From positions 1-50,310 of the forward strand of contig JADGQB010000005.1 in NCBI GenBank assembly GCA_017882145.1: a stretch of 50,310 nt of DNA, given 5' to 3'. The position numbers were made by a program, and so were the translations under genes. Positions within the stretch are counted from its first letter, which is position 1, and each line of letters starts with the position of its first letter. This document shows positions 1 through 8,608 of the stretch, one piece after another. Below the pieces are notes generated by a model. That model did no database searches, was not told the origin of the DNA, and saw nothing but the letters and a program-made list of their open reading frames with translations. The DNA is from Anaerolineales bacterium. GTDB lineage: Bacteria > Chloroflexota > Anaerolineae > Anaerolineales > Villigracilaceae.

Positions 1-819
1 AAGCTGGCTGCCAAATTGTTTCTTAATCTCGTAAGGGTCCATCACCTCGGGTTGGAAAGGATTAAAAACATCCAGGCCCAACTCAATCAATTCCGGGAAG
101 AGTGATTGAACTTTTCCGCAGGAATGGATGAAGACTGCTTTGCCAGATTTTTTGGTTAAATCATAAAGTTGTGCAACCCTGGGTTTAATGAAACGACGCC
201 ATAAACGCGGTCCGAATAACAATCCATTTTGTTGCCCCCAATCATCTCCAAAAGAGACTCCATCAAAATCACATTTGAGGACATCTTCGAGAACCGCCAG
301 GTCGTACTCCAGGATGGCGTCCAGAAGCTCATCCACAAAGCCAGGAGCCTCAAGCATATCCACCATGAGGTCTTCCATGCCGCGCAATATCCAGGCGCGT
401 TCAAAAAGGGAAAATGAAAGGCTAAACAAGCGGAACCGATTTGGATGGGCTTGGGAAAAAACCAGCATGGCTGCCATTCGGTTTGGATCGTGAGGGTTGG
501 GGAATTTGACGCCTTTGAGGGAACGATCCTTTAAAAGAAATTCTTCAACTGCACCGATATCTTTATCCACAGTCCGATTCCAAACCACTCCAAATTCATC
601 CCGGAAAATACCTGGTCTGATTTCCACTGGGGGCTGGTTTGCACGGCCAGAAAACTTGACCATATTTTGATCGAGGGCGGTACTCAGATCCTTTGTACCG
701 TAATAATTTTCGAGTTTAATGCGGGTCGGTATCGTGCAAGGGAAATGCCACGGCACCCGATCAGTCTGGTTATGCCGGATACTTTGCCAAACGCGTTCAC
801 GAGGGGTGATTTCAGCCAT
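1..819 (-). CDS. Uroporphyrinogen decarboxylase (URO-D) family protein, C-terminus cut by the window edge
   Basis: An open frame runs without a stop from an ATG at 819 to base 1, giving the first 273 residues. The N-terminus has the family's opening (TPRERVWQSI, then DRVPW). The middle has GDDWGQQNG followed by GPRLWRRFIKP, and near the edge come the metal-site-like HSCG and a DVFNPFQPE segment. These are features of URO-D-like methyltransferase/demethylase proteins common in anaerobes, not of true haem-pathway HemE. The substrate is unknown. No strong ribosome-binding site precedes the ATG. A TATAAT with an upstream TG lies about 47 bases before it. It is divergent from the DeoR gene at 1021, so it may share that regulator. 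The missing C-terminus prevents further assignment. Confidence 0.8.
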   Translation of the reverse strand, partial: MAEITPRERVWQSIRHNQTDRVPWHFPCTIPTRIKLENYYGTKDLSTALDQNMVKFSGRANQPPVEIRPGIFRDEFGVVWNRTVDKDIGAVEEFLLKDRSLKGVKFPNPHDPNRMAAMLVFSQAHPNRFRLFSLSFSLFERAWILRGMEDLMVDMLEAPGFVDELLDAILEYDLAVLEDVLKCDFDGVSFGDDWGQQNGLLFGPRLWRRFIKPRVAQLYDLTKKSGKAVFIHSCGKVQSLFPELIELGLDVFNPFQPEVMDPYEIKKQFGSQL

Positions 820-865
820 GATTTATATATACTTAATTTGGAAGTGCGTTTATCGGATGCTAAAA

Positions 866-874
866 ATTATACCA
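866..874 (-). promoter_or_regulatory. Extended -10 promoter element for the URO-D-like gene
   Basis: Read on the minus strand, TGGTATAAT lies here: a perfect TATAAT with the TGn extension. No good -35 is found at 16-18 bases, which fits an extended -10 promoter or an activated one. Transcription would start near 859, leaving a leader of about 40 bases before the ATG at 819. Confidence 0.45.
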
Positions 875-908
875 CGCAGACAACAACTGGCGGTAGATAT
901 TGATAATT

Positions 909-946
909 CGACAGTGTAAATTGTCAAATCGCTAAAACCTTGACAA
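909..946. promoter_or_regulatory. Candidate operator between the divergent genes
   Basis: TTGTCAA at 921-927 and TTGACAA at 940-946 are perfect inverted copies 12 bases apart. A further GACA at 909-912 faces the TGTC at 922-925. The right arm overlaps the -35 box of the promoter for the DeoR gene. The position suits autorepression by the DeoR protein and possibly joint control of the divergent gene. That regulator link is inferred. Confidence 0.4.
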
Positions 947-968
947 CAAACATCAAGAAGACTATTAT
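940..968 (+). promoter_or_regulatory. Sigma-70-type promoter of the rhamnose operon
   Basis: TTGACA at 940-945, a 17-base spacer, and TATTAT at 963-968. This is a near-consensus promoter placed about 50 bases before the GTG start at 1021. It is the only strong promoter seen before the rhamnose genes, so it probably drives the whole run to 10611. Confidence 0.65.
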
Positions 969-1020
969 ATTGTTACAGTTTCCACAAGCAAAACACAAAT
1001 AATCAATAAAAGGCGCATGT

Positions 1021-1815
1021 GTGACCTCATATGAACGTCGCCAATCTCTCCTAGAAATTCTGCGCTTGCAACCTGATTTGCATGTGCCAGAATTGAGCGC
1101 GACCCTGAAAGTTTCGCAGGGGACAATTCGCAATGACTTGGATGCATTGGAGGCGGAAGGCCGGTTGATTCGCGTGCACGGGGGAGCAGTTCTAAATGAG
1201 CAGATCCAGTTCCAGAGCAGAAATTTTACAACCCATTTTCAAGAAAATATTGCTTCTAAGAAAGCAATCAGCCGAAAAGCGGCAGAATTGGTGTTGGATG
1301 GAGATTCCCTTCTTTTGGATGCCAGCACTACAATTTATTACTTCGCCCAGGCACTCCAGGAGCGGAAACGCTTGCGAGTTATCACGAACGGGATCGATAC
1401 AGCCCAACTGCTGGCTCAAGAGCCGACCAATTCAGTGATCCTGTTGGGGGGTGTGCTTGACCCGGAAGGATCCTCGGTAACGGGGCTGCTGAGCGAACAA
1501 ATTATCAAGGAACTACATATCCAGAAAGCCTTCGTGTCTTGCAGTGGTTTGAGTATTGCGCGCGGCTTGACCGAAGTCCACCTGGACGAGGCCCAGCTCA
1601 AACGCAAAGCGATCGAATCGGCGCGTGAGGTCAATGCCCTGGTTGGCTCGACCAAGATCGGGAAAGAGGACCTGACCTCATTTGCCCGACTTGAACAAAT
1701 CGATCAATTATTTACCGACACAGGGCTGACCGAGGAATGGAGCGCCCGGTTGCGGAATGTGGGCGTCCAACTAACCTTGTGTGAAGACAGTGTACTTTCC
1801 ACAAAATTTGCTTAA
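1021..1815 (+). CDS. DeoR-family transcriptional regulator (probable rhamnose-operon repressor)
   Basis: 264 residues, typical for DeoR-family sugar repressors (about 250-260). The first 55 residues form the winged helix-turn-helix (ERRQSLLEIL, then VSQGTIRNDLDALEAEG and the RVHGGAV wing). The C-terminal half is the sugar-phosphate-isomerase-like effector domain, with LLDASTTIYY and later ILLGGVLDPEGSSVTG. GTG at 1021 is taken as start because the nearby ATG at 1017 hits a stop after a few codons. It sits 12 bases before the transporter ATPase and heads the operon, as RhaR does in rhizobial rhamnose loci. The effector would be a phosphorylated intermediate of the pathway. Family is sure; the rhamnose role is inferred from context. 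Confidence 0.9.
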   Translation: MTSYERRQSLLEILRLQPDLHVPELSATLKVSQGTIRNDLDALEAEGRLIRVHGGAVLNEQIQFQSRNFTTHFQENIASKKAISRKAAELVLDGDSLLLDASTTIYYFAQALQERKRLRVITNGIDTAQLLAQEPTNSVILLGGVLDPEGSSVTGLLSEQIIKELHIQKAFVSCSGLSIARGLTEVHLDEAQLKRKAIESAREVNALVGSTKIGKEDLTSFARLEQIDQLFTDTGLTEEWSARLRNVGVQLTLCEDSVLSTKFA

Positions 1816-1827
1816 GAGGCCATACTT

Positions 1828-3336
1828 GTGAGCGAATACGTCCTCGAGTTAAAGAATATTGCCAAACGGTTCGGAGGGGTGGAAGTGCTGCATGGGGTCT
1901 CATTCGGACTGCGTCCAGGTGAGGTGCACGCACTTTTGGGCGAGAACGGCGCAGGAAAATCCACGCTGATCAAAGTGATCACCGGCATCCACCAACCCGA
2001 TGGGGGCGAAATCTTTTTGAACGACAAACAAGTGCATTTCGACGATCCGCTCCAGGCGCGGCTGGCAGGGATCGCAGCAATTTATCAGGAGCTCAGCCTT
2101 TGTCCGGACCTGAATGTTGCAGAAAACATTTTTCTCGGGCGCCAACCGACTACGGTTGGAGGAAGCATTAATTGGCGCAAGCTCTACAGTGAGGCGGATC
2201 GCTTGCTTACCTCTCTGGGGGTGCATCTCGACTTGAAAGCCAAAGCACGCAGCCTGAGCATCGCACAAATGCAAAGTGTTGAAATTGCGCGCGCCTTTTC
2301 CTTGAATGCGCGTATTCTCATAATGGATGAACCGACTTCATCCCTTACTCTCAAGGAAGTCGCGGAATTATTTGGATTGGTGCGCCGACTGCGGGACGAA
2401 GGTACGGCGATCATTTTCATTTCACACCGACTGGAAGAGCTTTTCGAAGTAGCCGACCGGGTCACCGTTCTGAGGGACGGTTCTTATGTAGACACCCGTT
2501 TGGTGAAGGATGTGACCCGCGATGATTTAGTCCGTCTGATGGTGGGGCGCACTATTTCCAACCTGTTCCCCAAGCAGGATGTCAAGCCCGGTGAGATTGC
2601 GCTAAAGGTGGAACATCTGAGCCTCGCCGGGATTTTCGAGGATATCAATTTCGAATTACACAAAGGGGAAATATTGGGCATGGCGGGGCTGGTCGGCGCG
2701 GGACGAACGGATGTGGCACGCGCGATTTTCGGGGTGGTTCCCCCTACAAGTGGCACAATCCAGATCGAGGGCCGGCAGGTGGAAATAAAATCACCTCAAC
2801 AAGCGATCAGCCTGGGACTGGCGTACGTCCCGGAAGACCGACAGCTGCACGGGTTAATCCCTGCTATGAATATCACATCCAATATCAGCCTTCCGATACT
2901 TAAGGAATACGCCCGGCGGGGATGGCTGCAGGATAAAGCCGAGCGCAGCGCAGCCTTCAGTGCAGCCCGGCAGATGGAAGTACGGGCGAATTCAATCTGG
3001 CAGCTTGCCCGCACCCTCTCGGGTGGCAACCAGCAGAAGGTCGTATTGGCAAAATGGCTTTCGACGAAGCCGCGCATTCTCATCCTGGATGAGCCGACGC
3101 GTGGCATCGACGTTGGTACGAAAGCCGCTGTGCATGCCTTGATGAGCAACCTGGCTGCAGAAGGAATTGCCATCTTAATGATTTCATCCGAACTCCCCGA
3201 AGTACTGGGAATGAGTGATCGCATTCTGGTGATGCATGAAGGTCAGATGACCGCGCTCTTTAGCCGCGCCGAAGCCACCCAAGAGAAAATCATCTCGGCT
3301 GCCACCCAAACCATAAAGACAGTGAGGGCATTGTGA
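1828..3336 (+). CDS. rhaT: Sugar ABC importer ATPase, double ABC domain (rhamnose-type, RbsA/XylG family)
   Basis: 502 residues, the usual length for the fused two-domain ATPases of CUT2 sugar importers. Domain 1 carries Walker A (GENGAGKST), a LSIAQMQSVEIAR signature and Walker B (ILIMDEPTSSLT). Domain 2 has the degenerate Walker A normal for this family (GLVGAGRTD), an intact LSGGNQQKV signature and ILILDEPTRGID. It powers the two permeases that follow and acts on the cytoplasmic membrane face. Start is GTG at 1828, close after the regulator. Its stop overlaps the next start (GTGA at 3333-3336), so translation is probably coupled. The rhamnose substrate is inferred from the binding protein and the enzymes downstream. 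The symbol follows the rhizobial convention, not E. coli RhaT. Confidence 0.92.
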   Translation: MSEYVLELKNIAKRFGGVEVLHGVSFGLRPGEVHALLGENGAGKSTLIKVITGIHQPDGGEIFLNDKQVHFDDPLQARLAGIAAIYQELSLCPDLNVAENIFLGRQPTTVGGSINWRKLYSEADRLLTSLGVHLDLKAKARSLSIAQMQSVEIARAFSLNARILIMDEPTSSLTLKEVAELFGLVRRLRDEGTAIIFISHRLEELFEVADRVTVLRDGSYVDTRLVKDVTRDDLVRLMVGRTISNLFPKQDVKPGEIALKVEHLSLAGIFEDINFELHKGEILGMAGLVGAGRTDVARAIFGVVPPTSGTIQIEGRQVEIKSPQQAISLGLAYVPEDRQLHGLIPAMNITSNISLPILKEYARRGWLQDKAERSAAFSAARQMEVRANSIWQLARTLSGGNQQKVVLAKWLSTKPRILILDEPTRGIDVGTKAAVHALMSNLAAEGIAILMISSELPEVLGMSDRILVMHEGQMTALFSRAEATQEKIISAATQTIKTVRAL

Positions 3337-4334
3337 CCGTAAAGACTCCCACCGCCAGCCGTTCAAACTTGCTCTTGACTCTGACCCGTTACCGCGAGTT
3401 TGGGATCATATTGATTATTATCATCCTCGCGGTGATTGTCACCTTGCGCGCGCCGGTTTTTCTAACTCTCGGTAATTTTAGAGATATTCTGTTGGATATC
3501 TCCATCCTTGTGATCGTGGCACTGGCCCAAACGATGGTGATCCTCACGCATGGCATTGACCTGTCTGTCGGTTCAGTTATAGGTCTGGTCGCCATGATGG
3601 TGGCTTTTACCATCAAAGCCAATCCGACCATTCCACTGGTAGTGGTCGTGTTGCTTGGGATGGCACTCGGCGCCATTCTCGGAAGTTTCAACGGTCTGAT
3701 CATCGCGATTGGAAAAGTACCTCCCATCATTGCAACCCTGGGTACATTGAGTATCTATCGAGGTATGATCTTCTTATATAGCAAGGGTTACTGGATCCCC
3801 CCTTTCCAATTGCCGGATACCTTTAAATTGCTTTCCAAAGGAACATTTCTGGGTATTCCCCACATCATTATTTTTGCCATCGTGGTTGCCATCCTGGTTT
3901 ATTATTTCTTGAACTATACCCGCACCGGGCGTGACATTTATGCAGTGGGCAGCAACCCGGATGCCGCCCAATATGTCGGCATCAGGAAACAACGGATCAT
4001 CTTTCTAGTGTATGTACTGACTGGAATTGCTGCCGGGCTGGCAGGCGTGCTGTGGGCCTCTCGCTTTGAATCCTCTCAAACCAATACTGCACTCGGTTTC
4101 GAGCTTCAAACGGTGGCTGCTTCCATCGTAGGTGGCGTAAGCATCAGCGGCGGCGTCGGGACTGTACCGGGGGTGCTCCTGGGAGCGCTCCTGTTGGGAA
4201 TGATCAACAACTCAGTCACGTTGGTACGAATTTCTCCATTTTGGGAGCAGGCCGCCCAGGGCTTGCTTATCCTGATTGCGGTGGTATCCGATATCCTGAT
4301 CATGCGCCGTGTGCAAAGGAACAAATCCAAATGA
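3333..4334 (+). CDS. rhaP: Sugar ABC importer permease, CUT2 type (first of two)
   Basis: 333 residues, strongly hydrophobic with about eight to ten membrane segments. It has the ribose/rhamnose permease signatures AQTMVILTHGIDLSVGS (about residues 65-81), GKVPPIIATLGT, then GRDIYAVGSNPDAAQYVGI and GGVSISGGVGTVPG. Start GTG at 3333 overlaps the ATPase stop, and the stop overlaps the next permease start (ATGA at 4331-4334). The two adjacent, non-identical permeases suggest a heterodimeric channel, as in rhizobial RhaPQ. Which of the pair corresponds to RhaP or RhaQ cannot be told by eye. Confidence 0.9.
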   Translation: MTVKTPTASRSNLLLTLTRYREFGIILIIIILAVIVTLRAPVFLTLGNFRDILLDISILVIVALAQTMVILTHGIDLSVGSVIGLVAMMVAFTIKANPTIPLVVVVLLGMALGAILGSFNGLIIAIGKVPPIIATLGTLSIYRGMIFLYSKGYWIPPFQLPDTFKLLSKGTFLGIPHIIIFAIVVAILVYYFLNYTRTGRDIYAVGSNPDAAQYVGIRKQRIIFLVYVLTGIAAGLAGVLWASRFESSQTNTALGFELQTVAASIVGGVSISGGVGTVPGVLLGALLLGMINNSVTLVRISPFWEQAAQGLLILIAVVSDILIMRRVQRNKSK

Positions 4335-5473
4335 AAGCCTCGACCGTCTCATCCACTGCTGCTGCCTCGCAACCGGCTAATCAAATTAACGTAAACGCCC
4401 CTCGGAAATCATTCCTGGCACGTTTTCAGCGCTGGGAATGGATGTTGGTGGCGCTGGTCGTGATCGCAATTGTTATCAACAGCCGGTTGACCCCCTATTT
4501 TCTGAACGCCCAAAACCTTTCCCGCACCTCCGCAGACTTTATGGAACTGGGCTTGATGATGTTGCCGATGGTATTCATCATTATCACCGGGAATATCGAT
4601 CTTTCGGTAGCCTCCAACCTGGGGATGTGCGCTTCTTTTATGGCTGTTTTGTGGAACCTGCATGTTAACATCTGGATCGCCGCAGGTGCAGGTCTGGCCC
4701 TGGCGACATTGGGAGGCTTGCTCAACGGTTTTCTCATCGCCAAGGTGAAATTGCCCGCGCTGGTTGCCACGCTCGGGACGTATGCATTCTTCCGGGGAAT
4801 AGCTTATGTTTTGCTGGGGGACCAGGCGGGCCGCGGTTATCCACCGGCATTTACTTATCTTGGACAGGGAAAGATCCCTGGTACCCTGATCCCATTTTCG
4901 GTGGGTTTATTTGCTGTCCTGGCAGTGGTCTTTGGCCTGGTGTTGCACCGAACCACATTCGGGCGATATATTTTTTCGATAGGAAATAATGAGAACGCTT
5001 CCATATATGCGGGCGTGCAAGTAGCCCGTATCAAAATGACCATTTATATTGTCTCAGGCTTTATGGCTGGCCTGGCAGGTTTGGTTTTGGCTGCTCGCTT
5101 TGGCAGCACGCGGCCGGATATCGGTACTGGTCTGGAGCTAACGGTGATCACGGCGGCTGTGCTGGGCGGCGTGGATATCAATGGCGGCATTGGAACGATG
5201 CCGGGTGCAGTCCTATCGTTATTGTTGATTGGCCTGGTGCGCTTCGGGATGGGATTGAAGAACGTTCAAGACCAGGTTCAAAGCATTGCCATCGGCTCCT
5301 TACTCATCTTATCCATCTTGCTCGCATCGGTGGCTCGTACGATTTCGGCCAGTGGCCTAAAATTTAACTGGCGGAACATAGCCACGGCAGCGGCATTTAT
5401 CATTGTTTTTGCCGCCTTTTTCTTTTTCTTCTTCTGGTCACGCGCGCCTGTGCTTAAATCAGTGTTTGGCTAG
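4331..5473 (+). CDS. rhaQ: Sugar ABC importer permease, CUT2 type (second of two)
   Basis: 380 residues from the ATG at 4331. The frame is open further upstream, but 4331 gives a 4-base ATGA overlap with the preceding stop and matches the pattern of the operon. The CUT2 permease signature is MVFIITGNIDLSVASN. Next come KVKLPALVATLGTYAFFRGI, GRYIFSIGNNENASIYAGV and GGVDINGGIGTMPG. The C-terminus has an extra hydrophobic stretch (FIIVFAAFFFFFFWS) beyond the usual permease end, which accounts for the greater length compared with its partner. Partner of the 3333-4334 permease. Confidence 0.9.
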   Translation: MKASTVSSTAAASQPANQINVNAPRKSFLARFQRWEWMLVALVVIAIVINSRLTPYFLNAQNLSRTSADFMELGLMMLPMVFIIITGNIDLSVASNLGMCASFMAVLWNLHVNIWIAAGAGLALATLGGLLNGFLIAKVKLPALVATLGTYAFFRGIAYVLLGDQAGRGYPPAFTYLGQGKIPGTLIPFSVGLFAVLAVVFGLVLHRTTFGRYIFSIGNNENASIYAGVQVARIKMTIYIVSGFMAGLAGLVLAARFGSTRPDIGTGLELTVITAAVLGGVDINGGIGTMPGAVLSLLLIGLVRFGMGLKNVQDQVQSIAIGSLLILSILLASVARTISASGLKFNWRNIATAAAFIIVFAAFFFFFFWSRAPVLKSVFG

Positions 5474-5544
5474 GCGTGACCATCCCTGGCAAGTTACAAC
5501 AGGTGTGTACCTGTTGGCTTGAAAAACCCTTTAAGGAGGAAGTT

Positions 5545-6591
5545 ATGAAACGCAACACGTTTTACATTGTTTTGTCGGCAGTTGCAATGCTGAGCATTCT
5601 GTTGAGTGCCTGCGGTACGGCTGCGACACCCACCACCAGCGCCCCGGCGCCGGCAACATCGGCGCCTGCTGCCAAGCGCACCTATGTCCTGGTTCCCAAG
5701 AACCTGGGCAACCCGTACTTCGACGCCGCCAATACGGGTGCGCAAAAAGCCGCCACGGAGTTGGGTGTGACAGTTCTGTACCAGGGGCCAACCACTGCAG
5801 ATGCCACGGCTCAGATCACCATGCTTAACGCTCTCATCGCCCAGAAGGTCAGCGGCCTGGCAATTTCGGCCGATGATGCGGATGCCCTGGTCCCGACCGG
5901 CCAGGCCGCGATCGCGGCCGGCATCCCAGTCGTTACCTGGGACTCCAATATTGCCAAGGGCGGTACTCAGCTCTTTGTCAACCAGGCCGATACGCAAGGA
6001 ATTGGCGATTCCCAGGTCCAGATGGCACTCCAAATCACCGGACCTGATGGTGGCGAAATTGCCATCCTGAGCGCCACGGCGCAGGCCCCGAACCAGAATG
6101 CCTGGATCGAAGTCATGAAGACCGACCTGGCGAAGCCGGAATATGCCAAGCTCAAGCTCGACACGATCGTTTATGGAAATGATGATGACACGACCAGCTA
6201 CAACCAGGCCCTGGCTCTGATCAAAACCTATCCGGCCCTGAAGGTCATCGTCGCCCCCACGTCCGTGGGTATTGCTGCAGCCGCCCGTGCTGTCAAGGAC
6301 CAAAACTTGACCGGCAAGGTGTTTGTCACCGGCCTGGGCACCCCCAATGCATTACGCGACTATGTCAAGAGCAACATTATCCCAGAATTCGCCCTTTGGA
6401 ATGTGCCGGACCTGGGCTATCTGACCATCTACGCCCTGGATGCCATTGCCTCGGGCAAGATCAAGGGCAATCCCGGCGATACCTTCACAGCCGGCACACT
6501 CGGCAGCTATACTATTGCGCCGGATAATACGATTCTGCTTGGCAAACCGTTCATCTTCAACAAGGACGTAATCGACAAATTCAACTTCTAA
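5545..6591 (+). CDS. rhaS: Rhamnose-type sugar-binding lipoprotein of the ABC importer
   Basis: 348 residues. A perfect AAGGAGG at 5533-5539 fixes the ATG at 5545. The signal peptide ends in a lipobox (LLSAC, Cys23), so it should be a lipid-anchored surface protein, followed by an Ala/Pro/Thr linker. The mature part is a periplasmic-binding-protein type 1 fold (ribose/rhamnose class): VPKNLGNPYFDAANTGA, then GLAISADDADALVP and IPVVTWDSNI, motifs seen in rhamnose-binding RhaS. It captures the sugar for the two permeases just upstream. The next gene starts 105 bases on, across a strong hairpin (6625-6673) that probably lets the binding protein be made in excess. The symbol follows the rhizobial naming. 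Confidence 0.9.
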   Translation: MKRNTFYIVLSAVAMLSILLSACGTAATPTTSAPAPATSAPAAKRTYVLVPKNLGNPYFDAANTGAQKAATELGVTVLYQGPTTADATAQITMLNALIAQKVSGLAISADDADALVPTGQAAIAAGIPVVTWDSNIAKGGTQLFVNQADTQGIGDSQVQMALQITGPDGGEIAILSATAQAPNQNAWIEVMKTDLAKPEYAKLKLDTIVYGNDDDTTSYNQALALIKTYPALKVIVAPTSVGIAAAARAVKDQNLTGKVFVTGLGTPNALRDYVKSNIIPEFALWNVPDLGYLTIYALDAIASGKIKGNPGDTFTAGTLGSYTIAPDNTILLGKPFIFNKDVIDKFNF

Positions 6592-6624
6592 AGTTGCGGT
6601 TTTCCAAATCCAAGCATGATTAGA

Positions 6625-6673
6625 CTGTCACTTCGGCGGTCGGCTGAGCAATGGTTGGCCGCCGGAGTGACAG
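6625..6673 (+). other. Intercistronic hairpin after the binding-protein gene
   Basis: Bases 6625-6641 pair with 6657-6673 over 17 positions, with two G-U pairs and no bulge, closing a 15-base loop. No T-run follows, so it is more likely an mRNA-stabilising or partial-attenuation stem than a full terminator. Its place between the lipoprotein and catabolic genes is typical of binding-protein operons, where it raises the transcript level of the first part. Confidence 0.6.
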
Positions 6674-6695
6674 ATTAAAAAATGAAATAATTGCC

Positions 6696-7013
6696 ATGAA
6701 GCGTGTTGGTTTTCAATTCAAAGTCAGACCAGACCGTCTGTCTGAGTACAAGGAACATCACAAAAACGTCTGGCCGGAAATGCTGGAAGCGTTGCATGAG
6801 ACTGGCTGGCATAACTACACACTATTCATGCGCGCAGATGGTTTAATATTTGGCTATTTTGAAACCAATGAGAGTCTGCAAGCTGTCCAGTCAAGGATGG
6901 CAGATAAAGATGTCAACACACGCTGGCAGGAATTTATGTCCCAGTTTATGGATTCGAATGCGCGCCCGGATGAGACATTTATCGAACTCGAAGAATATTT
7001 CCACCTGGAATAA
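6696..7013 (+). CDS. rhaM: L-rhamnose mutarotase
   Basis: 105 residues, the standard size of RhaM/RhaU. It interconverts the alpha and beta anomers of L-rhamnose. Family marks: MKRVGFQFKVRPDRLSEY at the N-terminus, EHHKNVWPEM (catalytic-site His), GWHNYTLFMR, and the C-terminal LEEYFHL. The ATG at 6696 is chosen over the longer open frame because MKRVGF is the conserved start. It ends two bases before the rhamnulokinase start, as in rhizobial rhaU-rhaK. This gene is the firmest evidence that the operon's substrate is rhamnose. Confidence 0.95.
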   Translation: MKRVGFQFKVRPDRLSEYKEHHKNVWPEMLEALHETGWHNYTLFMRADGLIFGYFETNESLQAVQSRMADKDVNTRWQEFMSQFMDSNARPDETFIELEEYFHLE

Positions 7014-7015
7014 TT

Positions 7016-8494
7016 ATGGCGATTAATCGCAATTACCTGGCGGTCGATCTGGGCGCTGAAAGTGGCCGGGTGATCACCGGAACTCTGGAGGAAGATCGTT
7101 TGTCCCTGACAGAGGTTCGACGTTTTGCGAACATCCCCGTCCGCCTTCCAGATGGGCTACACTGGGATGTGCTGCGGATATGGTCAGAGATCAAATCCGG
7201 CATATCGGCGGCCGTATCAGGCAGTGTCAAGCAAATAGACTCGATTGGGCTGGATACCTGGGGGGTGGATTTTGCCCTGCTTGATAAAAAAAATGACCTG
7301 TTAGCCAACCCGTTTCACTATCGGGATAGCCGGACGGACGGCATGTATGCTGAGGCATTCAGACGCATGCCGCGCGAAAACATATTCGAGAATACCGGTA
7401 TCCAGTTCATGGAGGTCAACACGCTCTACCAGTTGCTGGAGATGGTCATTAATAAATCACCTATTCTGGAAGTAGCGCATACGTTTTTGACCATCCCCGA
7501 CCTGTTTAATTATTGGTTGACCGGAAAAATCAATTGTGAGTTCACAAACGCGACCACCACACAATGCTTCGACGCACGCCAGCGTGATTGGTCTCGCCCA
7601 CTCCTCAAAGCAATGGGCATCCCGGAATATCTCTTCCGGCCGGTAATCGAACCTGGCACAGTGATCGACAGCCTGGATCCCAGGGTGGCGAATGAGGTCG
7701 GAGCCGGACACATCCCGGTAGTAGCCCCAGCCTGTCATGATACCGGTTCAGCCGTGGTGGCTATTCCGGCAGAGGGAAAAGACTTCGCCTGGCTTAGCTC
7801 CGGTACGTGGTCGATCCTGGGTGTCGAGGCCGACCAACCTGTGGTCACCGACCAGACGCTCCAGTACAACTTCACAAACGAGGGGGGTGTGTTTGGAAAG
7901 TGGCAATTGTCCAAGAACGTGATGGGATTATGGATCTTGCAGGAGTGCCGCCGCACCTGGGCACGGCATGGCGAGGAACTCTCTTATGATGAGATCACGC
8001 GCATGGCTGCGGAGGCCAAACCTTTTCAATCCATAATCGATCCGGACTTCGGCGGATTCCTGCATCCGGAGGATATGCCTGATCAAATCCGGAAGTATTG
8101 TAATGATACAGGGCAGCCAGTTCCTCAAAACAAGGGCGAATTGATTCGCTCCGTATTGGAAAGTATTGCATTGAAGTATCGCTGGGTGCTGGAAAGATTG
8201 GAAGAGATCACCGGCACACATTATGAGCGAATCCATATCATCGGTGGAGGCACCAAGAATTCCCTATTGAACAAATTCACTGCGGATGCCACGCAGTGCA
8301 CCTGTCTCACCGGACCAGTGGAAGCGACCGCACTAGGTAACGTGTTGATGCAAGGGATTGCATTGGGGCAGATCGAGTCATTGGAACATGCCCGGAATCT
8401 CGTTCGCAAATCATTCCCACCTTCGATCTACCTGCCGGGAGAACCGAAGGATTGGGATCGAGCCTATGGTAGGCTGCTTGAAGTATTAAAGTAG
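7016..8494 (+). CDS. rhaB: Rhamnulokinase (FGGY family)
   Basis: 492 residues, matching rhamnulokinase (about 480-490). It phosphorylates L-rhamnulose to rhamnulose-1-phosphate. The N-terminal ATP-site strand is VDLGAESGRV, diagnostic of RhaB within the FGGY kinases. It continues with GLDTWGVDFALLD, NPFHYRDSRTDGM, ACHDTGSAVVAIP (catalytic Asp region), WLSSGTWSILG and the C-terminal HIIGGGTKNSLLN nucleotide site. It starts two bases after rhaM, so the two are translationally close. In rhizobia the kinase is also needed for transport by the ABC system; whether that holds here is unknown. Confidence 0.93.
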   Translation: MAINRNYLAVDLGAESGRVITGTLEEDRLSLTEVRRFANIPVRLPDGLHWDVLRIWSEIKSGISAAVSGSVKQIDSIGLDTWGVDFALLDKKNDLLANPFHYRDSRTDGMYAEAFRRMPRENIFENTGIQFMEVNTLYQLLEMVINKSPILEVAHTFLTIPDLFNYWLTGKINCEFTNATTTQCFDARQRDWSRPLLKAMGIPEYLFRPVIEPGTVIDSLDPRVANEVGAGHIPVVAPACHDTGSAVVAIPAEGKDFAWLSSGTWSILGVEADQPVVTDQTLQYNFTNEGGVFGKWQLSKNVMGLWILQECRRTWARHGEELSYDEITRMAAEAKPFQSIIDPDFGGFLHPEDMPDQIRKYCNDTGQPVPQNKGELIRSVLESIALKYRWVLERLEEITGTHYERIHIIGGGTKNSLLNKFTADATQCTCLTGPVEATALGNVLMQGIALGQIESLEHARNLVRKSFPPSIYLPGEPKDWDRAYGRLLEVLK

Positions 8495-8608
8495 GATGAA
8501 GCTTTATCCGCTAAGTTCGTTTTAATCCATTCGACAAAAAATGATGATCAGCGGGCTCTCCCCATGGAGCTAAGAGAATGGGAAATTTTAAAACAAGGAG
8601 AAATGTGA

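Noticed and set aside
5494-6303. Long minus-strand frame of 269 codons opposite the rhamnose-binding protein
   Set aside because: It is the mirror of a clear lipoprotein gene; the translation has no family marks and low-complexity Gly/Arg-rich composition.
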